DNA of 64,000 nucleotides from Taudactylus pleione (lineage: Eukaryota; Chordata; Amphibia; Anura; Myobatrachidae): the NCBI GenBank assembly GCA_031769625.1, contig JAUIMM010000015.1, forward strand, positions 31,321,501 to 31,385,500, given 5' to 3'. The translations under genes were made by a program, and so were the position numbers. Each line of letters begins with the position of its first letter. Positions within the stretch are counted from its first letter, which is position 1. Under the pieces are notes generated by a model. That model saw only the letters and a list, made by a program, of their open reading frames with translations, did no database searches and had not been told where the DNA came from. This document shows positions 43,251-54,108 of this stretch, piece by piece.

Positions 43251-44414
43251 ATGGAGCTATTAGAACTGGAATAGAGCGCCTTATGTGCTTAGGTACTTTT
43301 ATATATACACAATCGGTATTAAATTAATAAGTGAACTGTGTAAAAGTGCTACAGTGCAAATTATAATATATTAAGGGATACCTCCCAAACAACGAGGTAA
43401 CCAAAATAAATATCAATCAAATTCATAAAATTGTGCAACCGTGCCTCAGTTATAAAAGTGTTTAAAATATAAAGTGCAATTCAGACAATTTAAAAAAGTA
43501 AAACATTTTTTTAATCAAAAACCAACAATAATATCCTTCCACATGAAGGATAAAATACATAAAAAAACAATAGCACGTCTGTATATATATATATATATAA
43601 AATTACCATAAAAAATCAGATTTAATAGGGATTTAAAAATATATATAAATATAGCTTATCTGATAAAAAGTGGCAACTTCATGAATGGGTAGAGAACAGG
43701 AGCAACCAACGCATTTCGCCCGTATCCTGGACTTCTTCAAGGGATAGTAAGGCTCCTGTGGGGTATCCAGCTTTTATACCCCCTCAAATAAGGACAAACA
43801 AGGAATGATAGGAATCATTCGTGACCTCACTTCCGGTTTTCCGATTAGCATAAGCTTATTAGAGAGTCATAGTTGTTATATTTCCATTGAACTAATCTCT
43901 TGTTAGCCACACTATTCATATACATCATCATGTTTATGTAATTTTGAATCTTTAGATATATAATAGTTCGAGTATAGTTTATCGCGTCACTTCCGCCCTT
44001 AGTTCCTGCGGCGCTTCCGCCCTTTACTTAGTGTGCAGTGTGTTTTGCTCATTTCATTCGGTATTCCTGTCTCACGTGACTTCCGCCTAATTTGCATATG
44101 GCGCTACACACCATCCTTGGCTGTCCGTGATAGGCTGGTCAGTCTGCTTCCTCTACTCTATCATCCGATCACGTGTTCGCGCTTCCCCCTGGCTGCCGGT
44201 ATCCATCTTAGTGCTCACATTGGCATCCTTACTCGCGGCCACCTTGCTACTCCCGGCCATCTTTCTACTCCTGGTAACCATCTTGGTGCTCTCATTGGAG
44301 TCCCCACTCACGGCAATCTTTATACTCCCGGTGATTTTAAACTCCTCGGTCCTCACTGGCGACATCCATCTTTAATGATCTCAGTGGTGAATTCACCTGC
44401 GGCCATCTTACTAC
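43251..44414 (-). mobile_element. Penelope-like element, left inverted arm (pLTR copy)
   Basis: The 1.16 kb is an inverted copy of 46560-47718, about 95 percent identical by eye over most of its length. It ends abruptly at 44414, where the reverse transcriptase coding sequence begins in mid-domain. The arm contains a hammerhead-like motif on the minus strand at 43709-43743 and the CTTTTATACCCCC TATA-like box of the pLTR. An inverted pLTR copy joined to a truncated body is a known Penelope structure. Confidence 0.85.
43709..43743 (-). ncRNA. Hammerhead-like motif in left pLTR arm
   Basis: On the minus strand: CUUGAAGAAGUCC, a loop AGGAUAC, GGGC, GAAA, then UGCGUUGG. Stem II forms with G-U pairing. 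Core position C3 is U, as in the other copies here. Confidence 0.5.
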
Positions 44415-44415
44415 C

Positions 44416-45849
44416 ATCGATGTTCAATCGTTATATACATGTATTGAACATTCTAAAGGGATTAACGCGTGTAGAGAATATTTTGACATGGACACATCTA
44501 TGAAAATTCCACATAAAGAATTTTTATGCAATTTAATGACTTTTATCCTGGATCATAATTATTTTAAATTTTTAAACCAATTTTATCGGCAAATCTGTGG
44601 CACTGCTATGGGGACGACATTTGCCCCTAGCTTTGCCAATCTTTTTATGGGATGTTGGGAAAAGAATTATATTTATGACAACAACCCTTTTAAAGATAAT
44701 TTTAAGTTTTTTAAGCGATACATAGATGATATCCTGATAATATGGGAAGGGTCGGAGGAGGCTTTTAAGTTGTTTTTAGATCATATTACAAATAATAATA
44801 TGAATTTGAAATTCACGTCAAATATAAATAAGAGCACCATTGAATTTCTGGATTTGATTCTATGTGGAGAAGGAAATAAAATCATTACCAAAAATTTTAT
44901 AAAGCAAGTAGATACTAACAGCTATCTGCATTTTAAAAGTGGACATCTTAAAAGATGGAAGGAGAACATACCATACTCACAATTTCATAGGATAAAACGA
45001 AATTGTAGTGAGGTACAAACATGTGATGAACAAATCCAGTTATACACTACTAAATTCTTAGAAAAAGAATATCCTCCTCAAGTCCTCTTGAAAGCAAAAG
45101 AGAAAATGAATAATACGGAGAGGGGCACGCTTTTGGATTATAAGATTGTAAAAGAAAAGGAAAAAGAAAAAGAGAAAAATATAATTCCCTTCATAACAAC
45201 ATATAATGCACAGGAGAAGGATATCAAGCAATCACTAAATAGACATTGTAATATCCTTTTAATGGATCCAGTTTTGAAGGAAATCTTACCACCTAGACCC
45301 CCCATAGTATTCAGAAAATCAAGGAACCTTAAAGATGCTCTAGCACCTAGCATGTTAAAGGTTACCAATACTTCAAAATCCAGTGTCCTTCCCAGTTGTC
45401 CAGGGAGTTACAAATGCGGTAGATGCAATGTGTGTAAATACCTGCACCGGGAGAGAAAGATCTTTAAGAACTCGGTGGGTAGCAAGGAATATAAAATTAA
45501 ACAGCATCTCAACTGTAATTCAACTTCAGTGATCTATCTCTTGGAATGCTCATGTGGAACAAAGTACGTGGGCAAGACGAAACGACCACTAAAACTCCGC
45601 ATACAGGAACACATACGGAACATTAAAAATAAGGTGGAGACTCATATGGTGTCGAGACACTTCAATTTATGTCATAAATCAGATCCGGATAATTTGATGT
45701 TTAAAGCAATAGAACATGTGGAACTGGGAGACAGAGGAGGAGACCTTGCAAACAAACTATCCAAATGGGAGATGTTCTGGATCGTTGAATTGGACACTAT
45801 GATGCCTAGAGGATTCAACGACAACTACGAAATAGCTCCCTTCCTATAA
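44416..45849 (+). CDS. Penelope-like reverse transcriptase/GIY-YIG endonuclease, 5'-truncated
   Basis: The frame is open from the arm junction at 44416 to a stop at 45849 (about 478 codons). Its first residues match the DVQSLYT motif A of Penelope RTs, so everything upstream is missing; the first Met at 44488 is not the native start. Counting from that Met, the RT core shows GTAMGTTFAPSFANLFMG (38-55) and the catalytic YIDD (78-81). A Lys/Glu-rich stretch spans 222-230. A zinc-binding cluster CX5CX2CX2C lies at 304-316. The GIY-YIG-type endonuclease follows, with IYLLECSCGTKYVGKTKR (349-366) and R371. RT copies the RNA at a nick made by the endonuclease. There are no internal stops or frameshifts, suggesting a fairly young insertion that cannot move by itself because the 5' RT region is absent. 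Confidence 0.9.
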   Translation: MDVQSLYTCIEHSKGINACREYFDMDTSMKIPHKEFLCNLMTFILDHNYFKFLNQFYRQICGTAMGTTFAPSFANLFMGCWEKNYIYDNNPFKDNFKFFKRYIDDILIIWEGSEEAFKLFLDHITNNNMNLKFTSNINKSTIEFLDLILCGEGNKIITKNFIKQVDTNSYLHFKSGHLKRWKENIPYSQFHRIKRNCSEVQTCDEQIQLYTTKFLEKEYPPQVLLKAKEKMNNTERGTLLDYKIVKEKEKEKEKNIIPFITTYNAQEKDIKQSLNRHCNILLMDPVLKEILPPRPPIVFRKSRNLKDALAPSMLKVTNTSKSSVLPSCPGSYKCGRCNVCKYLHRERKIFKNSVGSKEYKIKQHLNCNSTSVIYLLECSCGTKYVGKTKRPLKLRIQEHIRNIKNKVETHMVSRHFNLCHKSDPDNLMFKAIEHVELGDRGGDLANKLSKWEMFWIVELDTMMPRGFNDNYEIAPFL

Positions 45850-45906
45850 GAAGATCGAGATGGAGGAAAACAGGTCAGGAGGGTATACAGCATGTCCCAA
45901 TAATAT

Positions 45907-46020
45907 CTACTGTCATACCTGTGTTGGAGCGCCCAATCTCGTCTGATCTTGGAAGCTAAGCACCTTTGGGCTTGGTTAGTACTTAGATGGGAGACCTCTA
46001 GGGAAGACCAGGTATGGTAG
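45907..46020 (+). ncRNA. 5S rRNA-like sequence in the Penelope 3' UTR
   Basis: 114 nt aligning from end to end with vertebrate 5S rRNA: GCGCCCAATCTCGTCTGATC, then GGAAGCTAAGCA (box A), GGTTAGTACTTAGATGGGAG (intermediate element and box C) and CCAGGTATGGTAG. The ends CTAC..CATACC and GGTATGGTAG still form helix I. Several substitutions and short deletions, and the absence of a clear T-run terminator, argue against a working 5S gene. It starts 58 bp after the RT stop codon and belongs to the element or is a retroposed 5S-derived SINE head. Confidence 0.85.
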
Positions 46021-46559
46021 TTTCCCAAGGGACTCACTGTTATTATTCACTCAGGACAAATGACCCATGAAGTAACTTCTGATCTACACTTGAACGTCCA
46101 TGAATGAACCATGCAGCAAATAAGAAATCATTGAAATAAATATTGAAGTGACTATGTATGCTCATATTGAGTGAAAACTTGGGAAAGAAGGAAAAGAAGA
46201 GTGGAAATTCCCTACTATTAATATCAACATACATATAATTTATATCATATAGATGGGACTTGTAATAATTATCAACACACAATATTGGTTAACATTTATT
46301 CATATAAAATAGTAGAGATCCGATGTGAAGTACTAATCTTAATAATTTATTTAATAATTTATTTATTAATTATTTATTGGACATACCTAAATTTATTTTG
46401 GACATGCTTAAATATATGTGTTATATGTTAACATTAACATTGTTTCCATTATGCCATATAGGAAAGATTATAATCAAATTACTACTTCCAGGATTGAAAC
46501 GCCACAATAGCTGATAGAAAAGAGTAGGAAGATGGCTGTGGAGATAACGACAATTAGGA
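46021..46559 (+). other. Penelope 3' untranslated spacer
   Basis: AT-rich non-coding sequence between the 5S-like block and the right pLTR arm, with an ATTTATTTAATAATTTATTTATTAA stretch near 46345-46375. No gene recognised. Confidence 0.6.
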
Positions 46560-47716
46560 GTAGTAAGATGGCCACAGGTGAATTCACCACTGAGATCATT
46601 AAAGATGGATGTCGCCAGTGAGGACCGAGGAGTTTAAAATCACCGGGAGTATAAAGATGGCCGCGAGTGGGGACTCCAATGAGAGCACCAAGATGGTTAC
46701 CAGGAGTAGAAAGATGGCCGGGAGTAGCAAGATGGCCGCGAGTAAGGATGCCAATGTGAGCACTAAGATGGATACCGGCAGCCAGGGGGAAGCGCGAACA
46801 CGTGATCGGATGATAGAGTAGAGGAAGCGGACTGACCAGCCTATCACGGACAGCCAAGGATGGTGTGTAGCGCCGTATGCAAATTAGGCGGAAGTCACGT
46901 GAGACGGGAATACCGAATGAAATGAGCAAAACACACTGCACACTAAGTAAAGGGCGGAAGCGCCGCTGGAACTAAGGGCGGAAGTGACGCGATAAACTAT
47001 ACTCGAACTATTATATATCTAAAGATTCAAAATTACATAAACATGATGATGTATATGAATAGTGTGGCTAACAAGAGATTAGTGCAATGGAAATATAACA
47101 ACTATGACTCTCCAATAAGCTTATGCTAATCAGAAAACCGGAAGTGAGGTCACTAACGATTCCTATCATTCCTTGTTTGTCCTTATTTGAGGGGGTATAA
47201 AAGCTGGATACCCCACAGGAGCCTTACTATCCCTTGAAGAAGTCCAGGATACGGACGAAACGCGTTGGATGCTCCTGTTCTCTACCCATTCATGAACTTG
47301 CCACTTTTTATCAGATAAGCTATATTTATATATATTTTTAAATCCCTATTAAATCTGATTTTTTTATGGTAATTTTATATATATATACAGACGTGCTATT
47401 GTTTTTTTATGTATTTTATCCTTCATGTGGAAGGATATTATTGTTGGTTTTTGATTAAAACATTTTTTTATTTTTTTAAATTTTCTGAATTGCACTTTAT
47501 ATTTTAAACACTTTTATAACTGAGGCACGGTTGCACAATTTTATGAATTTGATTGATATTTATTTTGGTTACCTCGTTGTTTGGGAGGTATCCCTTAATA
47601 TATTATATTTTGTGCTGTAGCACTTTTACACAGTTCACTAATTAATTTAATACCGATTGTGTATATATAAAAGTACCTAAGCACATAAGGCGCTCTATTC
47701 CAGTTCTAATAGCTCC

Positions 47717-47718
<2 letters not shown>
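46560..47718 (+). mobile_element. Penelope-like element, right arm (pLTR)
   Basis: Inverted partner of 43251-44414. It carries repeated AAGATGG blocks near its start, the TATA-like GGGGGTATAAAAGCTGG at about 47189-47205, and the hammerhead-like motif at 47232-47268. Its distal end runs into (TA)n. In Penelope elements the pLTR contains promoter and ribozyme functions; those roles here are inferred. Confidence 0.85.
47232..47268 (+). ncRNA. Hammerhead-like motif in right pLTR arm
   Basis: CCUUGAAGAAGUCC, loop AGGAUAC, GGAC, GAAAC, GCGUUGG. GUCC/GGAC forms stem II and GAAA is intact. The CUGANGA box reads UUGAAGA. It is positioned just downstream of the TATA-like box, as expected for a 5' processing site in Penelope RNAs. 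Confidence 0.55.
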
Positions 47719-47719
<1 letters not shown>

Positions 47720-47752
<33 letters not shown>

Positions 47753-47796
47753 ATATATAATCTTAAAAAAATATATATATATATGTTTATATGTAT
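47720..47796. repeat. (TA)n tract, retrovirus target
   Basis: TATATA runs with a TCTTAAAAAA interruption. The retrovirus sits at its right edge, with ATAC on both sides of the provirus (47797-47800 and 58035-58038). Confidence 0.85.
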
Positions 47797-47800
47797 ATAC

Positions 47801-48925
47801 TAATGATACTGGATCAAAACCTCTATACACTCCTTCCTATACCTTCTGATAATCTGCCTATACATTCTGAGGATAACGCTAATTTGCGTACGCAGTCATA
47901 CAGTAAATAAAGACTTAGACCTGTAATCTGTGGTTCCAAAGCACAAGTGTTATTCAAATAAAAGTACAGACAGTTACACGCAATTGATCAAGACACAATT
48001 TAGGCACAAAAGGAATTATACAGCCCCAAGTACATTATACATACGCAGCACTTCCGGACCCAAAGGCATCAGCAAGAGACCCCTCGTCATTCAGCATTCA
48101 GCACGAAGACTAAGAACCCAGCGTTTGAGCACACATATTTATACCCCCCCAGAATAGACAGGACAATAGAGAAGTTTGTTGCTGATGTCATTGGTTCCCA
48201 GGGGAGAAGCATCTGTTACAGAGCATTTAACAGGCTGGTTCAAATAGACTCTCCCTGCCTCTAACAGCTGGGGGTCTTTCCCTTCCTGCCTCCTGTAACA
48301 TCCTAACAGTTAATACATTTTGTTGCTTGAAGTCTCTGCGATCCATAACTCGAGAATGCATGATGTGATCTCCCCACCGATAACACCAAAATACTGTGGA
48401 AAGAGTACGCATCAGTACGAAACCAAACATGGCTTGTTTAGCATGTATAAAACCTTAGTTATCAAATATCTTTATTTCTCAGCATTTAAACTAACTGAAC
48501 CAACTTAAATCATACACTTTAAAGCTTATTAAACCTTATGTGTGAATATGTAATGTGTGAGTATTCGGGGTTTGATATAAGGATGCTAGTTAACTTGGGG
48601 CAGATGCGTGCGCATAAAGCTAATAAAACAGCGGTTTCATACAAAGTCCTATGCATTCGCTAATATACGACTAGTTAGCAGCGCAATTGTGCGTATTAAT
48701 GTGTGTATGAGAACTGGTGAAAGATGCAATCGCATGGTGCTAATAGTATTATCGCCACATGTACTAAAATGTGAGTTTATCTAAAATGGCGCTTAGGCGG
48801 CCATTTGCAAAATGTCGTCTTGCGATCTCATTTTCAAGATGGCGTCTTGCGGCCAATCACAAGATGGCGTCGCTGCGATTAAATTTTAAACTGAACTTGT
48901 CTCAGCCAATTATTCAGCTTCAACA
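47801..48925 (-). mobile_element. Retroviral 3' LTR (1125 bp)
   Basis: On the minus strand it begins TGTTGAAGCTGAATAATTGG and ends AGTATCATTA. A TATAAATA box lies at 48136-48143 after a G-rich GGGGGG run; I could not identify a convincing AATAAA after it. It is about 260 bp longer than the 5' LTR because the segment around 48650-48910 is missing there. Confidence 0.85.
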
Positions 48926-49247
48926 GTCCACCCTTTGATAGCAAACAACATGCTATCACAAACTGCTATTAGAATTTAATTTAGGCTTACATTTACATAT
49001 TATTTGGTGTTATTATGGGATGGCACAAGGTGGTTCTTAATCCATCAATAATGTGTCTCTGAGTGGGGACATAAAACTCCAATTATACGCACACTGCGGA
49101 TCTTGGAAGATCATGTGAAAGGTGTGGAAATGCACCAGTCTTATAAAAGCAGTCTTGAAGGGGAATTGAGACTTTACATTATCTGAGGTGTTCTATAAAT
49201 AACATTTCAATAATACATTCTATGCATGTCACTCTAAATATAATACA
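48926..49247 (-). other. Retroviral env-LTR spacer with polypurine tract
   Basis: The minus strand reads AAAGGGTGGAC directly before the 3' LTR, a plausible plus-strand primer. The rest, about 300 bp, has no open frame of note. Confidence 0.65.
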
Positions 49248-51062
49248 TCAAACGATAGTATTTCCTAGTTCAGGGTTGTAATGCAGTTCTATATTTACCT
49301 CGGAATACATATTGTCATTACTGACCACCATCATAGTTTCATTCTCATGTTTTACTCTGTTTTTACATTTTCCACACTTCAACACAATAGGAACACACCG
49401 GACACATATGCCAATTATTATGATGACAATTAGTATAAGGATCAAGAATTTGCCTATGCTGGCGATCACTTCCTGGACCCATTCCCTTAGACCTGAGAAC
49501 CATTTCACTGGGTTCAGCCATGAAACCCATCCTTCTATCTTCTCCCCTACTTCAGCCACTGAAGCATTATGGTTCTTACGAAACTCCCATTTTAGCTGCA
49601 GAATTTCATCCATCTTTCAGTCTATCACCTCCTTGGGGTCGCTGGTATCACTGGTGACATAGGTGCAACATTTTACTCCAAATTGGGTGGCCAATGTTAC
49701 GCAATACCCTCCAGTAACAGCAGTTAAATAATTCAGCACTAGGCTTTGTTGCACTAGTTCTTTCTTGTACGCTTGCAATTCTCTCCCTGTATACCTGAAT
49801 GTGTCATCGTACATCTCGGTGATATTATCTATCAATTTAGCAAGTTCCTGGATATATCTAAAATTTTATGTACCCTGAGCGATCCTGGTGGGATCCAATG
49901 CTACTAAAACTTGAAAGCCAGTAGTCTTACTGATTAACTGAGTGGCTTTATGTACGTCACCAGGTATCATATTTCTTTTGCCTCTGTGTTCATATTGTGT
50001 GTGAAGATATGGTGATGGTGTGTTTTTATGTATACCCAGCATTTCAACATGTGTGAGGGTCATAACTTCTGGGACTACTCTTCCCCGGTAACACAAACCT
50101 TCGGAACTCGGGGAGAGCCATTTATACGCTTTTCTTCCACATATGAAATATACATTATCAGGGAGAACATAAGGAATGGTTTGCATCATTATCATTAAGC
50201 ACATTTCCCTTGCAAACAATCCTATTTCTGGGTCTTCCATCTGGTACATGCAAGTTTCTTGCTGTATTATTTTAGCACAATAACCATTTGGCACCTTACC
50301 AATAATTTCTTTGGTGGAACTCAATGTATACCGATACCTAAAATGTTTCCCACCAGACTTAATGGAGTGTAACAGATCATGGTTTATGGACTCATTATCA
50401 GCTCTTTGTGAGAAGGTCATCGTCTGATTATTACCCGTCACTTCCCAACTCCCGGGTCTATTGGGGTTGGTTATGTTTAAGCACAAAAGTGATCTATCTA
50501 CTTGGAATTGATGGAGTTTGAAATGAGGTGGTTTGGATGAGAGAAATTTTCCATCCAAGGTTTTCCCTTTTTGCAATTTTAAAATTTCCGTGGTATTTAG
50601 CGGAAACGGCACCAACCCTACGTTATGCTGTCCCTGTGGCACATGTGAACACACCCAACAATCAGTTTGATTGAACACTTTGCCTACCATGCTATGATAA
50701 TCCTCTAGAGGATACCCACCCCAGTACGGACTATATTTAGGTTTGTACCATTGGATACAGTTCTCATCAACTAGGGACCCACAAAGCTCACAAATACAGG
50801 AATCTTCAGACGATAAACCTCCCCACCTTCCCCGAGTATCCGGAATGACAGCTCTCTTAACAATAACAGTACTAAGATTGGTCAGACACTCCCCTGATTG
50901 GCATTGCACTCCTCCTGACTCCACTCCATCAGCACTGCCATCAGCTCCCGTTTCCTCAATCGGTCCCCCATCACAGACACTGGATATCCACGAACTGACC
51001 AGAATGGTGAACACTCTAAAAGAGAATATGAAAATGAACACAGCAGGCCTGTCCATTGTCAC
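49248..51062 (-). pseudogene. env: env, envelope polyprotein, two in-frame stops
   Basis: Env would mediate receptor binding (SU) and membrane fusion (TM) of the virion. The minus-strand frame from 51062 opens with a hydrophobic signal segment (residues 7-24). SU has a CWVC motif at 135-138 and several N-glycosylation sequons, followed by a basic RGKR stretch near residue 364. A TAA at 49866-49868 and a second stop at 49617-49619 interrupt the same frame; no frameshift is needed to follow it. The middle part contains a C-X10-CC motif, longer than the usual gammaretroviral CX6CC. The last part has a 17-residue membrane span (residues 55-71 of the 49613 frame) and a tail with a YSEV motif. As it stands no complete Env can be made. 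Confidence 0.9.
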
Positions 51063-51111
51063 AACAAGATCTGCAAATTTCTCTCAGTTCAGGTATCTCA
51101 CTACAACCTGT

Positions 51112-51774
51112 TCAAACCTCCCGGAACAAGCTCGTGATTGACAGGTCCATGCTATCAGCTTTGTCTCCGACTTGTTTCTCCACCGGTTGATTGACCTTTT
51201 TGCAGTGAGTGGAATGGACCCAGGTATCTCTCTTGGCCACCTTCAAAGATGTAGTACTCGTCAGCAGCACCTGGTATGGACCCTCCCACCGATCAGTCAA
51301 ACAACCTGAACGCAAGAAATTTCTGATCATTACATATTCTCCTGGTTCAACATCATGACAGTTCGTTTCAGGCATATCATTAGACAACAATTTCAGTTTC
51401 TGCTGCTGTTGCTTTAACTGCTTACTCATTGATATAAGATACTTTACAGTTACCTCGTTGTTACCCTTCAGATCTTCCTGTGGACTTATAATCAAATGAG
51501 GTTGTCTACCGAACAATATTTCACATGGTGACAGATTCAGAGGAGGTCTAGGAGTGGTCCTTATGCTATGTAGGACCAAAGGTAATGCTTCTGGACATCC
51601 TAGTCCAGTCTCTGCCATGATTTTACTTAACTTATTTTTAATAGTCCCATTCATCTTCTCTACCTTGGCACTGGCTTGCGGTCGGTAGGGGGTATGAAGT
51701 TGGCTATTAATACCCATCAGTTTACACATATTTTGAAAAACATCACCTGTGAAATGGGTACCCCTATCGCTCTA
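51112..51774 (-). pseudogene. pol: pol, integrase C-terminal part after an in-frame stop
   Basis: Continues the same frame as the piece at 51772-52917 but is separated from it by a TAG at 51772-51774, in the integrase core just before the second catalytic Asp region. It includes the PYRPQASAKVEKMN block that carries the catalytic Glu, and a C-terminal GPYQVLLTSTTSLKV segment, the GPY motif of class I integrases. It ends 50 bp before the env start. Confidence 0.85.
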
Positions 51775-52917
51775 GATGATTTTAGGGATACCGTACCGGC
51801 ATACAAATTCCTGATCTATTTTTTTGGCAGTAAACGCAGCAGTGATAGTGGCCGCTGGGTAGGCCTCAACCCAGTTAGAAAATACGTCTGTGCACACTAA
51901 TACATACTTAAGGTTCCTGCAGGGTGGTAATTGGATGAAATCAATTTGTATCACCTGGAAAGGTCCATCAGTCGGTGGAATGTGGGACGGTTCAGTAGGG
52001 ATCGCTTTCCCTATGTTCTTTCTCAAGCAGGTCAGACAGGACATTGCTATCTTTTCTGCTTGTGAAGAAAAACCTGGTGCGCACCAGTATGCCCTCACCA
52101 ACTTGCACATACCCTGTTTACCCAGATGATTCAGGCCAGGTGCTGCCTCAGCCAGGCTGGGGTAATATGCCTTGGGGGCTACTGGCTTACCATGTCCGTC
52201 CCTCCAGAGCCCAGAGGACTCTTGCCCACATCCCTTGGACTTCCAAATGGATTTTTCCTGAATTGAACACAAATTTTGCATCTCAATTAATTTCAGCATA
52301 TCAATTGTTTGGAAAGACATAATTTTTTCAGTTGGAGAAAACATTTTTAACCCTGCTGCCCATTTTGCAGCTTCATTGGCTCTGTTGTTGCCCAGTGACA
52401 CTGGATCATCCTCACATGTATGGGCTTTACATTTAATTACTGCCACCACTTTGGGCAGTTGGATTGCTTCTAAAAGATGTTTTATGTGTCGGGAATGTGC
52501 AACTGGTGTGCCTGCTGCTGTCATAAAATTTCTCAGACGCCATAGAGCCCCAAACTCGTGCACCACCCCGAACGCGTACCTTGAGTCAGTGTAAATGTTA
52601 GCAGATTTGCCTGCTGCCAGTTCACATGCTCTAGTCAGTGCTACTAACTCTGCCACCTGGGCTGAGTGAGGAGGACCAATAGGTTTAGCTTCTATGATGT
52701 CTGTGTCATTTACAACAGCATAACCTGTACATAATTCACCTGTGTCTGTTTGTCTATGACAACTCCCATCCGTATAAAAAGTTACATCTACATTCTCTAA
52801 AGGTGTGTCATGTATGTCAGGTCTAGCAGTAAAGGTCTGATTCAGATACATCATACAATCGTGCGTATCATTATGTCTGACGAACTCACCTCCCACCAGC
52901 AACTCCTCTCCTTCCAC
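51772..52917 (-). pseudogene. pol: pol, RNase H and integrase N-terminal part
   Basis: RNase H degrades the RNA strand of the RNA-DNA hybrid; its first catalytic Asp is seen in FYTDGSCH (residues 47-54) and the later Asp in YTDSRYA. Then follow the integrase zinc-binding region (HLGKQGMCK..SCLTCLRKN) and the core start IQIDFIQL with the first catalytic Asp. The frame differs from the RT piece upstream, so a frameshift lies near 52917-52930. It ends at the TAG at 51772. Confidence 0.9.
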
Positions 52918-52927
52918 CCTTTGTACA

Positions 52928-53605
52928 TCATGGTAGGTATGTTGCTGGATTCAGCGTACTGCAACGTTTAACAGTAATGTTTGCAGGAGAGATTAGAGCT
53001 AGTTCCCATTTGGTGAACCTAGCCAAGGAGACATGTCTGGTTTGAGTTGAGTTCAACAGAGCAGATACAGCATGGGGAGTGTAGACAATCATATCATGGC
53101 CCAATACTACGTCCTCACTTTTTCTCACCAATAGAGCGGTAGCTGCTACACTTCTCAAACAGGTGGGGAGTGATCTTGCCACAGTGTCCAATTGGGCACT
53201 GTAGTATGCTACGGGCCTACTGGCATCACCATGTTTTTGTGTAAGGACACCTGCACCACAACCATCAGCTTCCATACAATACATATCAAAAGGTTTTTCA
53301 TAATCGGGTATTCCCAATGCAGGAGCTTTTGTCAGACTATCCTTAAGATTAAGGAAAGCCTGCTCTGATTCCTCTGTGTGTATGACACGATCGGGCTTTG
53401 AAGAAGAGACTAATTCCTGTAAAGGTAAGGCCAAAATAGAAAAACCTGGGATCCACATTCTACAGTATCCACACATTCCCAAGAAGGTATGAATTTGCTG
53501 TTGATTCTGCGGCAGTGTCATGTTTTGTATGGCCTGGATTCTATCTGTTGTAAGATGTCGTAACCCCTGGGTTAGGCAGTGTCCCAAATATTTTACTCTG
53601 GATTA
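52928..53605 (-). pseudogene. pol: pol, RT thumb/connection part after an in-frame stop
   Basis: Same frame as 53603-54070, interrupted by a TAA at 53603-53605. It shows the FLGMCGYCRMWIPGF and LALPLQELV region typical of the class I RT thumb/connection and a further block VAYYSAQLDTVARSLP. Length and order match the middle of class I pol. Confidence 0.9.
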
Positions 53606-54070
53606 GCACGGCTGTAGTTTGTCCTTAGCCACCTTGTGTCCTGTTTGTGAGAGATGAAGTGACAAAAGTTTAGTATCATTCAAACATGACATAAACGAGT
53701 CAGAACATAGCAATAAATCGTCCACATATTGAATTAGAACAGATCCATTGGCAGGTTGAAAAGATTGTAAACAGTCGTGCAATGCCTGGGAGAAGATACT
53801 GGGGCTGTCTATGAAACCTTGGGGTAACCGTGTCCATGTGTATTGTAAACCTCTGTATGTAAATGCGAATAGATACTGACAGTCAGGATGGAGAGGCACA
53901 GAGAAGAAAGCAGAACAGAGGTCAATGACAGTGAAATGGGTTGCATTTGATGGGATCTGCATCAGAATGACAGCTGGATTTGGCACTACCGGGAATTGGC
54001 TCTCTACTACCTTATTAACATCTCTAAGGTCTTGTACCAGTCTATAGCCCCTCCCACCACTCTTCTTCAC
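53603..54070 (-). pseudogene. pol: pol, reverse transcriptase fingers/palm
   Basis: RT copies viral RNA into DNA. Visible motifs: YRLVQDLRDVNK (9-20), the motif A Asp at 50 in TVIDLCSAFF, LPQGFIDSPSIFSQAL (82-97) and YVDD (115-118), the variant typical of gammaretroviruses. Its frame differs from the protease frame upstream, so a frameshift lies between 54070 and 54109. The TAA at 53603 truncates it. Confidence 0.92.
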
Positions 54071-54108
54071 CGGGAAGATGGGACTGTTGGCTACACTAGC
54101 TGTACGAA

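Noticed and set aside
44153..44365. Small proteins on both pLTR arms (also 46609-46821)
   Set aside because: The same open frames occur in both inverted arms because the arms are copies. Repeated AAGATGG modules explain them, and no motif supports a protein.
45907..46020. Functional 5S rRNA gene
   Set aside because: Substitutions and gaps against the vertebrate 5S sequence, no clear T-run at the 3' end and a single copy inside a retroelement.
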